This document shows positions 26,301-37,176 of a stretch of 64,000 nucleotides of DNA, piece after piece (positions within the stretch are counted from its first letter, which is position 1; each line of letters starts with the position of its first letter). The stretch lies in NCBI RefSeq assembly GCF_008728515.1, contig NC_044989.1, positions 75,417,754 through 75,481,753 on the forward strand, in the 5' to 3' direction. The position numbers were made by a program, and so were the translations under genes. The notes beneath the pieces were generated by a model. That model searched no databases. It saw only the letters and a list, made by a program, of their open reading frames with translations, and was not told the origin of the DNA. Origin of the DNA: Papio anubis (Eukaryota; Chordata; Mammalia; Primates; Cercopithecidae).

Positions 26301-27344
26301 GAGAATCTGATATATTAGAGAATTTGACTTACAAGATTTGCAATTTTAATTGTAACACCTAGGAGGATTTAACGAATTAATTTTGTAGTCAATGTTTGGA
26401 TGCTCAGGAGAACCTGAATTTATCCGTTTAATTCTCAGGAGGTTGAAATGCTTTAAGATAATTTGCATGCTAAATTTAGAAGTTTTGATTTATTAGTCTT
26501 ACAAGAGCTAAGTAAGTCCTGCGAAAGATTTTGTTTCTTCTGTTTGTAAGTCTTCCTGTTAGGGATTTTAAGATTTTAACAAAGCCAGATGTATCAAATT
26601 TGTGAGTATAGTTTGAAATGCTTAGAGGAATTTAATTAATCAAGTTTATAAATACTGTTTACATTTTAAAAGATTATTTGATTTGTTAAGCTTATAAAAA
26701 TTGTGACTAACAAAAATATGTGAGGTTGACTTGATTAAGTTTGAAAATTGTGTTCAAATATTTAATTGGAAGTATTCTGTCTCATGTTTAACAATTTATT
26801 GAGCTTTAGTCAAAGAACAAAGGCAAATGAATGTTTCATACTTTAACACACACAAACTAGATTTATAAGAAAACTTCCATGATTTATAAAATATGTTCAA
26901 AGGCTAAAAACACTCTAACTTCAACAAATTGAATATCAGTTAAAACTTACACAGCTGTAAGAGCTTTTTGCAATGAATGCATTTTCATTCAGATATTAAA
27001 CAATGATGCTCACTCCATATAAGCGTGGTGACTTTGCGACATAAAGGATTGGAAATGAATGTTTAGGGGATGGTATAAAAGAAAACATTTGGGTTTTTTG
27101 GACCATGATATACAACTGGTAGATTGTGTGTACATTTCCAAAGATGGAAAGAATGCTGAAAAGCATTTAGCAAGAGATTTGCTGACCCAGTCAGGACAGT
27201 TTTAAACTACCATCTTTAGGGGGAAGAACATAAGTGTTTACCCTGTAGCTATTGTACTTGATGTAGAAGGAATCCAGGAGGAGGCTGAGACAAGAATGGA
27301 CTTGTATAATGGATATGATTGTTTGTCACAGTTTACTAGAGAGC
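23351..27344. other. Large intronic stretch without recognisable repeats or genes
   Basis: About 4 kb of mostly unique-looking intron, moderately AT-rich, with no frame over 80 codons except short chance ones. This is the longest tract in the window where I cannot name a transposable element. That makes it a reasonable place to look for conserved intronic enhancers. Confidence 0.55.
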
Positions 27345-27600
27345 ATAATATTAATTACTATTAACTGATATTTTAGAGGACGTCAGGCAATAAGTTAGAG
27401 GCTTTTCAAATCTTTCCCTCTCTCCTTGCAACAGTATTCTACAAGGTAAGTTTCATTATATCCATTTTATCAGTTGAGGAAACTGGGGGCCCAGATAGGT
27501 TAAATACCTTGCATATGTACACACAGTTAGTAAGTGGTAGAACCAGCACTGGAACCCATCACCTGGGTTCTTGCTTAACCATTCTACTGCCAAAGGCTAG
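27345..27600 (+). repeat. MIR SINE
   Basis: Shows the MIR core in order: atccattttatcagttgagg, then aaactgggggcccagatagg, then cacagttagtaagtggtaga. This is characteristic of the ancient tRNA-derived MIR family. Confidence 0.88.
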
Positions 27601-28614
27601 GAGTAAGGTTATTAAAGGGCATGCTCATACAAAGGACATGAAAGGCACTCAACAGGGAATCCCAAATATTAAACATAGTGATAAAGCTGAATTGGAAAGT
27701 AGATTAAGAACTATACAAGAGAAGGGCAGGAGATGAGGCCTAGGGCTGCTTAGACAAGTTTCCTTGAGCAGTTCATATGCTGCGTTAAAACGCATGCTGA
27801 TGAGTATGCCTCCAGGCCATCATTAAAGCACCTCTTCATCCTTGGTACTCCTCATCCAGACAGCCTCATATTTCCCCTTCCACTGAGGTGGAATTGAAGT
27901 CTCTCAAGGTGGCAAGAGGGAAGTTTGGGGCAATGTAAGCCAGTTGCCCTGTCTGTCTCACATACATAGGACCTCACATGCACCACTGCATGCTGGAATT
28001 TTCGTGTGTCTATGGTATTTTAATATGGTGTGAACAATCAGACAACTACTGTGGATGCAGGAGTTGGAGGGCTGGGTGGAGGGTAGGTTTCTGCTGGTTT
28101 CACCTCAGCAAGGACAAGTAAAGGGGAGAGTGCACCTGCTGCTAGTGGGGGGTGTTAGAGAAAAATCCAGGGGGTTGACAGCAGTTAGGCCAGGGAAGAA
28201 CCCATAAAATGGAGGAGGTGCTTATACTTTTCATCTCTCTGAGCTTCCGGTATGCCTGAGTAGACTGGAGGTAGGATGGAAGTGATAAGCACTTCCTCCA
28301 ATTGGAAGTCTTTTCCTGGGGCACAATACCTGTTGAGGGTGGCAAGGTGTGGGTCAGGTGTCCTGTGAGGCTCAGTCAACTGGAGTGTGGAAGAGGTAAG
28401 TGTGAGTTAGAAGCCATGGTTATTCTAGAACAGGGGATTCTGAATCAAAAGCGTTCTATTTTGTAACAAACCTTTATGGTAAGCAGAAATTTGGCCTAGT
28501 TTTTCTTTTGCATCAAGGCATAGCATCATAAGTGTGCTGTACGGTCTGCCTGAGGCATGGGGTCTGGTTTTCAGATTTTGGCTGATGTGTGCAGAAGAGA
28601 AGCATGGCCAGTTT
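27601..28614. other. Intronic stretch, nothing recognised
   Basis: Mixed composition. Minus-strand frames at 28142-28379 overlap each other and look like chance. Confidence 0.5.
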
Positions 28615-28850
28615 GCTCATGAAGTACACATTTTAATGAGTACCTACTCCGTGCCAGGCACTTGGATAGGTGCTGGGAACAGGAAACCAAATAAGGGATC
28701 CCTGTTTTCATGGATCTTGCAGTCTAGTGAGCAGGGAGTGTGGGAGAGATAGACAAGGTACAGACATTTGCAACACCATGGGATAAATGCTGTGGAAATA
28801 TAAGGACACTTCAGCTAGACTTGCAGGTCAAGGGCAGCATCTTAGTATAA
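28615..28850 (-). repeat. L2 3'-end fragment, minus strand
   Basis: Contains gtacctactccgtgccaggc and ataggtgctgggaacagg, the reverse complement of the L2 3' end. The frame at 28534-28752 is therefore repeat-derived. Confidence 0.82.
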
Positions 28851-29784
28851 GCACTAAGCTAAGTCAAAGAGGACACAAGGTCACCAGGGAGGATGCCAGT
28901 CCAAGGTGTCTAGGTGGTCCTAGACAGAGTGATGGTAGTAAGGTAGCTCCGTTCTGGTCATCTCCTTTTAAGAGGACCATTAACAAATGGAAATAACCAG
29001 TAGAGACTAATGATGATGTAAAGTTGGAGGAACCAGAGACAGTTAACCAGAGTTGGGGATACTTCAAGATAAATAGAAGCTTAATATCTTATCCTTATAC
29101 TTATACTTACTGGAAAGCCTGCTACATGGAAGAGGTCTGAGACAAGTAGGAGCAGTCTAAAACCAAAGAGGCAGATTTCATTTTAAGGAAAGGAATAATT
29201 TTGTGATGATTTAATAATTTATTGAATTTAACAAATGGAAAAAACTGAGTAGAATATTTAAGCAGAGTTTGGTACTTTTATAATGGCCCTGTTTGGAAAG
29301 TTGTGGGGTTGAACTTTTATTTAGGTGGAATATTGTCAATTTTCCTCAAAATATTGCCTCTAATATTTTCTCTTGTGTGATAGGACTCTTACATTGCTTT
29401 TCTGCCTCCAATGACAGTTTTACTTAAATAAGTTATCATCCAAAAGCCACCAAGTGCAAGAACATGTAGGCAGATGTCTAAGGCACACAAAAGTAAATTG
29501 CATAGGTCTCCAAGCTCTGAGGGGTTGGAGAGTGGGAGGACAATGCTAAAAGAAATTGTTTCTAATCGCTCTTCCAGGTTGAAACAGAATCCTCATTGGC
29601 ATCATGAGGATTAAATGAGATAATGGACTGGAGGGACCATAAGTAAAAGGTATCATTATCAATTTTATTAACATAAAACTTCCTTTCTAGTTTCTAAATG
29701 ATGGATATTAATAAATTATTATGAGTATTCCCAATCCGGCGTTCTTGAAATTAATTAAAAAACAAAACTCCACATTCATTTCCC
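28851..29784. other. Intronic stretch, nothing recognised
   Basis: No gene or named repeat seen. Confidence 0.5.
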
Positions 29785-29935
29785 TGTGCCTTGCTGCCCC
29801 TCTTCCTCTTTGTCCTTTTCTTCCTCTTCTTTCTCTTCATTCTCTTTCATTCTGTCTCCTCCTTCTCTTTTCTCTCCCCTCCCTCCTCTCTCCCCTATTG
29901 CCCTCCCTCTCCTTCTGCTTCTCTTTTTACCAGGA
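29785..29935. repeat. Polypyrimidine (CT-rich) tract
   Basis: About 150 bases nearly all C and T on the plus strand, with irregular ttcctc and ctctcc units. The apparent Leu/Ser/Pro-rich frames over it are composition artefacts. Confidence 0.9.
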
Positions 29936-29989
29936 AGTCTTTCCTATATTCCCAAGGGTAGTTCTTTGCTCTAACTCTGCTCTCTCTGC

Positions 29990-30140
29990 ATGGCATTGAT
30001 TGCATTGGGTTATATGCTGTTTATGACCTTGTTACACTCCAGAGACTGAGATCACAATGGCAAAGTCACGTCTTACTGCCTCAGAATATGGCACACAGTA
30101 AGTGCTCAATAGTGGTTTGATGGATGGATGGATGGATGAG
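29990..30140 (+). repeat. L2/MIR 3'-tail fragment with (TGGA)n
   Basis: Ends with cacacagtaagtgctcaata followed by about four to five tgga units at 30120-30138, as at L2-type 3' ends. Confidence 0.6.
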
Positions 30141-30329
30141 TGAGGAGAAAGGCCATTCCCTTCACTGCCTTCTAATTTTATTTCCTCTTACCATTCTGTG
30201 CTGATACTGTCTCTTTGATCCCTAGCTTTTCATTCTCTCCCACCTCACTTCTCAAGTTTCTTTTCAGGTATTCCAACTAATCATTATACTTTAGCATTAA
30301 ATTCAACATAGAGTATTCTCATTTTCTTC

Positions 30330-30720
30330 CAAGCAGCTCCTCAATTCATTCCCTGATTCACCTGTGAATTCACTTCAGTTGAATCAGTCTGTCATTGACC
30401 CGAGGCACTTTGCAACATTTGACTTCCATGCTTCTGTCATACAGCTTCTTCTACCTGAAATGTCATCTCTTTTTTTTTTATCATCTTCTCTAAAAATCTT
30501 ATCTAATCATCAAGGCCCAACTCAATTGCCCTGTCTTGAGGTCTTTCTTGATCTTTCGTCACTGCTGGGCAAGATGTCCCTCCTCTTGTCTCCTATAGAA
30601 TATAACTGTACAACCCATATTAAACATTTTACTTAATACCTTATATTTTAGTTACCTCTAAATCAGTCTTATTTGCCCTCATATATAGCCCTTTGAGGGA
30701 AGAAACAAGGCTGTGAGTTA
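30330..30720 (+). repeat. L2 3' fragment
   Basis: Sense-strand L2 features occur in order: the tacctgaaatgtcatctc region near 30452, then a serine/leucine-rich ORF remnant, then ccctttgagggaagaaac near 30690. No open frame of significance. Confidence 0.65.
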
Positions 30721-31834
30721 GGAAACATCACCTTACCTTGATGGCATCAACTCTGAATAGCTTTGTCTAAGTTTGATGGTGTTTCTGTCTCATGATCCTC
30801 ATTCTAATTCAGCAACAATAATAGTAACAGCGTCTTGTGCTTTTACTACGTGCTTTTATGTTGAGAATTATTCTTTATTTGCGTCGAATTCAAACAATGA
30901 TTTCTTCCAGTTTCTTTAAAAAGTAACACCCTTGACCATTCAGGACACTGCAGGCTCCCAGGAGTCGGGAGAGAGTGTGGCGAATGTAATGGAGCAGCTT
31001 CAGAGAGGAGGTGGGCATTGAACCTCCTGAGGAAAGGTCCTGAAATCTAAATGACCCATCTAAGAATTAACAAACTCCATTTTGATCCACATCAGTGCTG
31101 ACATTGGAAAAGACAGGGCCAGTTGTGGCCAATGAGCTTCTAGTGAATGGCCATTCACAGCATTACAGCAGTGCATGGTAATGGGTTTCCAGGGATATCT
31201 GAATTAGTGCAAAGGATCCTGGAATTTAATTCCCCCTCCAGGTGGGGTGAGGAAAGACTGCTCTGAGATAAACAATGAGATTGCAGTTCAGCCAACAAGG
31301 TAAAGTTCAAGGACAGACTGCAGGTCTAATAGAGACCTGGAAAGCAGGATATTTAAATCGGTAGCTGAGTATGGCTGCGACACAGTGTATAGAACCAGAG
31401 TTCAGTGGACAAAATTTTTGTGATTTATGCATGTTTTTGTTCTAGGTTCCTCTTTTACATTATCAGCTCTCTCAGAGAACTCAATGCCTCTTTTGCCTTC
31501 AATCATTACTCTCTCTGGGTAACTATATGTTTTGGTCTCAGAGAGACCATCTCTATTTGGAGTCTGAGTGAGCAACTGTTACCTTTCATTTTGCTGAAAT
31601 TATACTTGCCCTACCAGGTAGAGAAGCAGTGATACCAGGTCAGTGCTTGTCTGAACCTGCCTGTTGCTCCTGTTGTTATGTGCACGGTTTCAAATCAGGT
31701 TATCTGCTGCCTATTACCCAGTTCCCTGCAGGGCTTAGGGATTGCCTCCCTTCCACTATTCCCTTCTTAGATTCTGCTCCACAGTACTTGCCAGAGCATC
31801 ATAATAGAACCAGTAATTGTCACCAACTCCTGAA
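30721..31834. other. Intronic stretch, possible MIR remnant only
   Basis: A weak MIR-like stretch lies at about 30800-30900. The rest is unassigned. Confidence 0.45.
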
Positions 31835-31875
31835 GGGGGGGGGGGGGGGAGGGAGGAGGGGGGGGGGGGGGGGGG
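31835..31875 (+). repeat. 41-base G tract with two A-interrupted spots
   Basis: All G except for isolated A residues at its centre. It can form G-quadruplexes on the plus strand, the template strand for TACR1. The exact length in an assembly is unreliable because homopolymers are hard to sequence. Confidence 0.9.
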
Positions 31876-32119
31876 AGTCATCACCTCTCTGTGTCCCCCA
31901 TTTTCAAATTTCATGAAACATCACACATACCTTTTAGTTTTATAGTTGTAAGGAATTTTTAAATTCTAAGAGAAATTATAGTTTCAGTAGCTAAAATCCC
32001 TGGTATTTGTTGGAGTTTACATAGAGGTAAACCTGATCTTATTTAGCTATACTTGTCTCTAAAACATTTTTAAATTCTAGGTAACCACTACCTTCAAAAA
32101 ACTAAAATTCTTTCTAACG

Positions 32120-32245
32120 GAGATATTTCTTCCCTCCTCTCCTCTCCTATCCCCTTCCCATTTCCCGCTTTTCTTCCCTCTCCTCTCCTTCTCCTCTCTT
32201 CCTGTCCTTTCCCCCCTCCCTTTATTCCCTTCCCTGCCCCTATCC
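32120..32245. repeat. CT-rich low-complexity tract
   Basis: Irregular tcctc and cctttc units, polypyrimidine on the plus strand. No coding content. Confidence 0.88.
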
Positions 32246-32369
32246 CACCATTTGTAGAAAGACTACAGGAAACATTTAAATTAGTATTGCAATCTGCAGC
32301 TGAAGTTTTTTCTCTGCATATATCTTGGTTCTAACAGGGAATTTGGCAAAGTTAGTTTGACCCAACGAT

Positions 32370-32900
32370 TCCTTTAAAAATTCTTTAAAATGAGAAGATA
32401 TAGCTTTTTAAAAAATTCATTTTATTTGATATAGTAATTCTACTTATTGGGATCTATCCTAAGAAAATAATTTAGAAGGCAAAACAAAGTTATCACATAT
32501 AAATATTCCTTAGATTATTAATTATAATCACAAAAATCTAGAAATGAACTAAATACACAATAGTAGAGAAATGACTACATAAATAATAATAGCATATTCA
32601 CATAATAGAATAGTATGAAGCCATTAAGATTATGTTTCTGAAAACTTTTGAATAACACAGGAAGGTGTTATTAATGTCTTTCATTAATACCAATGGAAAA
32701 ATGTAGGCTAAAAAATTATATAGAATCTAACCTCAATTATGTAGTGTAATAGTCATAAAAGAGAAATTCAAATATTAGCAGGTGTTGTTTGTGGTCGGTT
32801 AGGTAAGGGGGATTGGATTTTTGTGCTCTTCGTATTTCCTGAGTCTTCTGCAGTGAACAGGTTTAATTTTACAATCAGGAAAACCACATTGCTGTTATTT
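32370..32900 (+). repeat. Old L1 3' fragment (L1M type)
   Basis: Sense-strand remnants of the L1 ORF2 3' end and 3' UTR, including tattgggatctatcctaaga at about 32447 and a tagtatgaagccattaagat block near 32610. Highly decayed. Confidence 0.72.
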
Positions 32901-33119
32901 TTAAAGACTTGATTCAAAGATTGTCTGTTAAAAATTCAAGGAATATACAAACAGCTGATTTACTATTTCCTCTTAGTCTGCATTTCCATGCTGGAGAAAG
33001 GAGAGATAACTTACAGGGAGAGGACTTAAATCCTCCTTTCTTTCCAGGAGAGAATGGATGACCACACATGTAGGAAATACATTCACTGGAAGGCCTGAGG
33101 GGATGAGTTTATAGTGTGC

Positions 33120-33300
33120 TCACCAGGCTAAGCAAGGAAAAACAGAAAGAGCACTTGGCAGACATGGAGACAGAGACCTGAAGTCTCATCCCTAATTCTA
33201 CCTTGAACTCTAATCTTAGGCATGCCATTGATAACCTCCCTGGACTGTATCTGTATGTTGGAAACATGGTGACATTCCCTGTTGCTGTCATTTCCTAAAG
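33120..33300 (-). repeat. MIR SINE, minus strand
   Basis: The arrangement of cagacatggagacagagacc, a middle block around ccattgataacctccctgga and a final ggaaacatggtgac fits the MIR core read on the opposite strand. Diverged. Confidence 0.6.
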
Positions 33301-34757
33301 CTCTGGCATCTGAGAACTTTTGATCTCACTGAGCAGGTATCACAGAGGGTCAGGGCTCTGCGATGGTTTACTTGGAGAAAAACAACAATGGAGCTGAAAT
33401 CTGGCTCCCTGCCCGATCCGCTGTGCGGACTCTGACTCTTATCCCCACCCCTAACCTTCTAAGTTCCAGAGGAAAGATCAGGGCTGCAGAACATGTTTCT
33501 GTGTAAGCCAAAAGGAGAGAGCTGTCTGCTGGTGCTCCATCAGCTACTGAAAGCTCCAGCTCACACTGACTGACAGGTCTTCCTAGAGTTTGTGCAAAGC
33601 CCCAGTGCAGAAAAAACAAACAACCCCCTCCCCAAAAAAACTTCCCCCCTAATTTAGGGGGCATCAAGAGAGTGTGTGAAAGGCTGAAATAGCATCAGGT
33701 TTCACTACCCAGATATTCACTTATATATCATGCTATTGACTTTTTTAAGTTTAAGGAAGTTGTCATGAGATTAAAGGAGCATGTCAATGCAGAAAGATTT
33801 ACAAGTGTACCTCACTTTCAGCAAACTGAATATCTGAAAATCAGTGTAGTACAAAAGATAAATTTGCAAAATAATTCATTTCACTCCCACTTTGAGTAAT
33901 TGGTTTACCATCTACATTTAAAACATACACTGATTTTCCACAATCTGTTTTACATAAAACATAGTAAGCACATAGGAGCTGCATATAGAGAGATGTACAT
34001 GGAACTAGCAAATCAGTATTAGGACACCACTGCAAAGGATGGAAATGAAGATTGCCCTGATTTTAAAAGTGTTCATTGACTACAGGAGCTAAAAAAGGCT
34101 TCTAATAAATTGCAAGTTATAAACAATCTTTATGCAAAGAGGGTTAATAGTTTGGAATTTTTTTTTTTTTGGAAGTTTTGTCTTAGCTCCTTCTTTGAGT
34201 TTCTCACATTCAGTTATCTCAGGAAGGACATCAAAAGAATCCATTTTAAAATCACAGCGGTAGGTGTTTTAAACACACTTTCACATCCCAGGTAAACATT
34301 TAACACCTGTGCACACATAGACATACACATTGGAGACCTAAGATACTCACAAAGGAGACAATACCAATAGAGCTGTGCTACAATAATCAATTTTCCATCA
34401 TGTTACCTGAAGAGCCATTTATTCCAGAATACCAGCCCCAGTGTTTGAAATGCCAACCTTTTCACTTTCAATCAGCTTCGGGAACCCTAACCTGTTGGTT
34501 GCAGGAACGGAAGAGCTCTCAAATGCCTTTGCCAAGCATGTTTCTCTGTGGATAGAGACAGGCTAAATACGTAACTTTTACATTGTAGGAGAAATTTAGA
34601 ACACCTCTTGGATAAGTTCCCTGGATCCCTATCTGTGGAGTTTCTTAAGGATAACATAGTTGTCTCTCATTCCTGAATAAGAATTCCTAGCATTATAGAG
34701 TAAACTGAATTAGAATTCTGAGTATCTTATAATACTGATGAAATGCAATTTCACATT
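33301..34757. other. Intronic stretch, nothing recognised
   Basis: Unique-looking intron approaching exon 1, with no gene or clear repeat. Confidence 0.5.
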
Positions 34758-34816
34758 AAAAAAAAAAACAAAAAACAAAAAAACCAACCAACCAACCAAA
34801 CAACAACAACAAAAAA
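34758..34816. repeat. A-rich compound simple repeat
   Basis: A runs followed by (CCAA)n and (CAA)n units. No Alu body is attached, so it is not a SINE tail. Confidence 0.9.
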
Positions 34817-35324
34817 CTGGAGAGTTGCAGTGGGAGCAGAAAGTTCTAGAATCCTCTAGGTGTACTTAAAACATGAAGGCAACAAGAGGCTGTCTGATAG
34901 AATAATAGGCCGGGAGGAATTTACAAAGCCCCATCCAGGGTCTAGTCCTTTGACCAAGCCCTAGGTATTGTTTGCAGCCTGCAAGGGTAAAGGGGAGAAG
35001 GAATATATGAAAAGGAGCAAAGCAGAAGTTGAAAGTGTCAGGAAGATGAGTGGAGAAGAGATGAAGAAAGGGGAGTTAAATGAAGAAAAGGGGGATGTGT
35101 GTTGAAAGGAAGAGAGATTAGTGATGGGTAAAAAAGAGTAGAAAAAATGTTAAAATAGATAAGATGAAGTTCCCATCAACAACTGACTCAGTTGATATCA
35201 GCAAAAAAACCCTCAGAGCATGGGTGGCCAACCTTCCCCTTGACCCATACCCCATCCAGCCCCAAACCTCATAGCAATGCCATGGTTCTCTATGAGCACT
35301 TTCTCGCCTTTTCACAAAGGCTAA
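34817..35324. other. Intron sequence next to exon 1
   Basis: About 500 bases just inside intron 1, purine-rich on the plus strand near 34990-35130. No repeat was recognised. Its position makes it a candidate for promoter-proximal regulatory sequence, but nothing specific is visible. Confidence 0.45.
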
Positions 35325-35332
35325 TCTCACCT
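35325..35332 (-). other. TACR1: TACR1 exon 1 splice donor
   Basis: On the minus strand the exon ends GATAG and the intron begins GTGAGA, a near-consensus U1 site. The exon's last base is 35331, and the GT occupies 35330-35329. It splits codon 130 after two bases, so the Arg of the D-R-Y motif is completed by exon 2. The split fits the family: Asp129 is the last whole codon and Tyr131 must come from the next exon. Confidence 0.95.
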
Positions 35333-35719
35333 ATCAAAGGCCACAGCCGTCATGGAGTAGATACTGGCGAAGACAGCAGCGATGGGGAAGAAGTTGTGGA
35401 ACTTGCAGTAGAACAGGCCGTAGTACCATTCGTTGTGGACAGCATAGGTGAAGTTCACCACTGTATTGAATGCAGCCATGGAGGCCTCCGCGAAGGCCAG
35501 GTTCACCAGAAAATAATTGGTCACTGTCCTCATTCTTTTGTGGGCTAAGATGATCCACATCACTACCACGTTGCCCACCACAGAGGTCACCACAATGACC
35601 GTATAGGCAGCTGCCCAAAGGACAATTTGCCAGGCTGGTTGCACGAACTGATTGGGTTCCGAGGTGTTAGTGGAGATGTTTGGGGAGAGGTCTGAGTCCA
35701 CCGGGAGGACGTTATCCAT
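35331..35719 (-). CDS. TACR1: Neurokinin-1 (substance P) receptor, exon 1 coding part
   Basis: N-terminal 129 residues of the Gq-coupled tachykinin receptor NK1R, a class A GPCR of the plasma membrane. The sequence starts MDNVLPVDSDLS and, as far as I recall, matches human NK1R here. N-glycosylation sequons are at Asn14 and Asn18. TM1 is about 32-54 with Asn50 (1.50), TM2 about 65-87, and TM3 about 106-128. Position 2.50 is Glu78 rather than the usual Asp, a known NK1R trait. Asn85, Asn89 and His108 are ligand-pocket residues, and Cys105 is the conserved disulfide cysteine. The ATG at 35719 has G at -3 and +4. Upstream in-frame codons reach only a GTG, so this ATG is the start. Exons 2-5 lie outside the window. 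Confidence 0.98.
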
Positions 35720-35941
35720 TTCGAAGCTAGGCGGTAAAACCTTACTATCTGTACGCAACCCCCCTCTGTAGCAGAGTCCTGTGGCTGGCACCTGGGGCTC
35801 AGGGTCCTGCTGAAGTCGGACAGGAGGGTGGGAGGCTCTTTCTGGGCAGCACTCTTTTTGAAAGCTGAACTGGCGCTCAGAATATAAACGCTTCTGGATG
35901 CGCTGCCTGCCTGCCCGCGGTGGCTCTGAATTCCTCCACTT

Positions 35942-36032
35942 TCAAGCTGCAGGAGCCATTTGAGTTCAGAAGTCTGGAGACAGCATCTCTCTTGCGTTAA
36001 ACTGAAAAAGGGAAAGAAATTCCACCGGTCAT
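35942..36032 (-). promoter_or_regulatory. Three very short uORFs in the TACR1 leader
   Basis: Minus-strand ATGs at 36032, 35986 and 35959 open frames of 11, 6 and 5 codons before a stop. The stops end at 35997, 35966 and 35942. All finish upstream of the main ATG, leaving about 220 bases for reinitiation. They are likely to lower or condition NK1R translation if the leader is transcribed as predicted. No peptide function is implied. Confidence 0.6.
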
Positions 36033-36094
36033 GGTTCTAAGAAGCAAGAGATCCCTGCCTTTATGATTTATGCACCTGCTGCTCCCTGCAACTC

Positions 36095-36169
36095 CTATTT
36101 CCCCTTCCTCCGCCGGGAAAGGCAAAGCCCTGTGCTACGTGAGGACTTAGGAGCGAAGTGGGGGCCCAT
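36095..36169 (-). promoter_or_regulatory. 24-codon uORF in the TACR1 leader, strong start context
   Basis: The 5'-most upstream ATG of the predicted leader has G at both -3 and +4, so scanning ribosomes should often use it. The frame runs 24 codons to a TAG at 36097-36095. The peptide is basic near its end (Arg-Arg-Arg-Lys) and matches no family I know. Relevance depends on transcription starting upstream of 36169. Confidence 0.6.
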
Positions 36170-36332
36170 TGCAGCGCGACCTGTAAAAGTTCTGAGCCTA
36201 TGGTCAGGATTCTGGAGCTCCGTGTCCAGTTGGAGATTTTTCCTTCGCTTTTGCTGCCGCTGCCGCCGCCTGCAGTTTCGCGGGCACCTCTCGGTTCGGG
36301 TTGCTCAGCTCGGCAGTTAGCTGCGCACGAGG

Positions 36333-36360
36333 CTTTTATAACCCGCTGCAGAGACGTCAC
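36333..36360 (-). promoter_or_regulatory. TACR1: TACR1 core promoter: TATA box and CRE-like site
   Basis: Minus strand reads GTGACGTCTC (36360-36351), a one-base variant of the CREB/ATF octamer. It then reads GTTATAAAAG (36342-36333), a good TATA box, only about 10 bases further on. This spacing would place a bound CREB/ATF dimer against the TBP complex. Regulation of TACR1 by cAMP/calcium signalling is known, which makes the site plausible. A TATA box inside a CpG island suggests a focused, inducible start near 36309. Confidence 0.78.
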
Positions 36361-37176
36361 TGGGAAGGGGCAGTACCTGGGCTGCGTACTCGCCAGTCCC
36401 GGTGCGCAGCGCGGCAGCTGCGCCAGCTGTTGACAACTGTCTCATTCCACCGCCGCAGCTACCACGCCTTTTGCTGCTTGCTACTTGCCGTGGGAGTCTG
36501 CGAGCCGGGAGCCCCACGCACTCCGCGAGGGGGCAGTAGGTGGCTTGGAAGTAACTGAGACAGATGTGGTCCGCAGCTGGAATCGTCGTTTCACTAGGGG
36601 TGCTGGGAGGAAGGAAAGATTTGGGAAACAGCTGGAGTGCAGGACAATCAGCTTCCAGGGAGGGAAGCCCAGAGCCCTGCGACAGCTCTGCAGAGGCGGC
36701 CTGCCTGTGGCAATGGGAAACGGGCAAGTGTGGGGGCGATGTGCCAGCGCCGCGCGCCGGGCCGCGCTCCAGCTACCGAGAAACCCGAGGCGACTCCCTG
36801 GTCCAGGTGTCCCGAAAACAACTTTCCTGAGACTGTGTTTAGGAAACACCCCCACGAAATATCTAGCTCCATTTCCTGGCGAGCTGATTCACCTGGGAAG
36901 TGACAGACTCTAAGCTTTGAGGACACTTTCCTCAGCCCCCCTGTTGACTGGGCCCCTCGTTCCAGGAGAAGCTCCATTGGAGCCCTCCACCTGACCCCTC
37001 TGGATGAGCCTCTGCTCAAGCACTGGGGACAGGGCTGAGCTCCCTGCGAAGCTTGTTGAGTGCAGAAGCCACACTCATAGGCAGCTTGTCGCTCAGACGC
37101 GCGGCTCTGGGCTCTCCGCCAGCACCCACTGCGGCGCTGCGTTTGCCTCCCGGGGACCTGGCAGCCTCCGCCTCCG

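Larger units (their letters stand above)
1..35330 (-). other. TACR1: TACR1 intron 1 (5' part)
   Basis: Everything left of the exon 1 donor lies inside the first intron of the minus-strand TACR1 gene; the acceptor and exon 2 are outside the window. I found no convincing additional exon: reading frames here are short, not conserved-looking, or fall in repeats. A very long first intron is what I recall for TACR1 in primates. An intronic ncRNA cannot be excluded from sequence alone. Confidence 0.9.
35331..36309 (-). other. TACR1: TACR1 exon 1 (predicted, with 5' UTR)
   Basis: The 3' edge is fixed by the donor. The 5' edge is inferred about 30 bases downstream of the TATA box, giving a leader of about 590 nt. 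A long leader is what I recall being reported for human TACR1. The leader is GC-rich at its 5' end (a run of CCG/GCG units near 36250-36280) and contains four upstream ATGs. Start-site mapping is needed to fix the 5' end. Confidence 0.7.

Noticed and set aside
29721..29999. Leu/Ser/Pro-rich frame resembling a signal or membrane segment
   Set aside because: Translation of a CT-rich low-complexity tract.
35720..35791. 24-residue N-terminal extension of TACR1 in frame with the receptor start
   Set aside because: The extended frame begins at a GTG, not an ATG, and the ATG at 35719 has a strong context and matches the known protein start.
36317..36913. Frames of 136 and 142 codons on opposite strands at the TACR1 promoter
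   Set aside because: Mutually overlapping, CpG-island composition, no recognisable motif. Not supported as an antisense coding gene.
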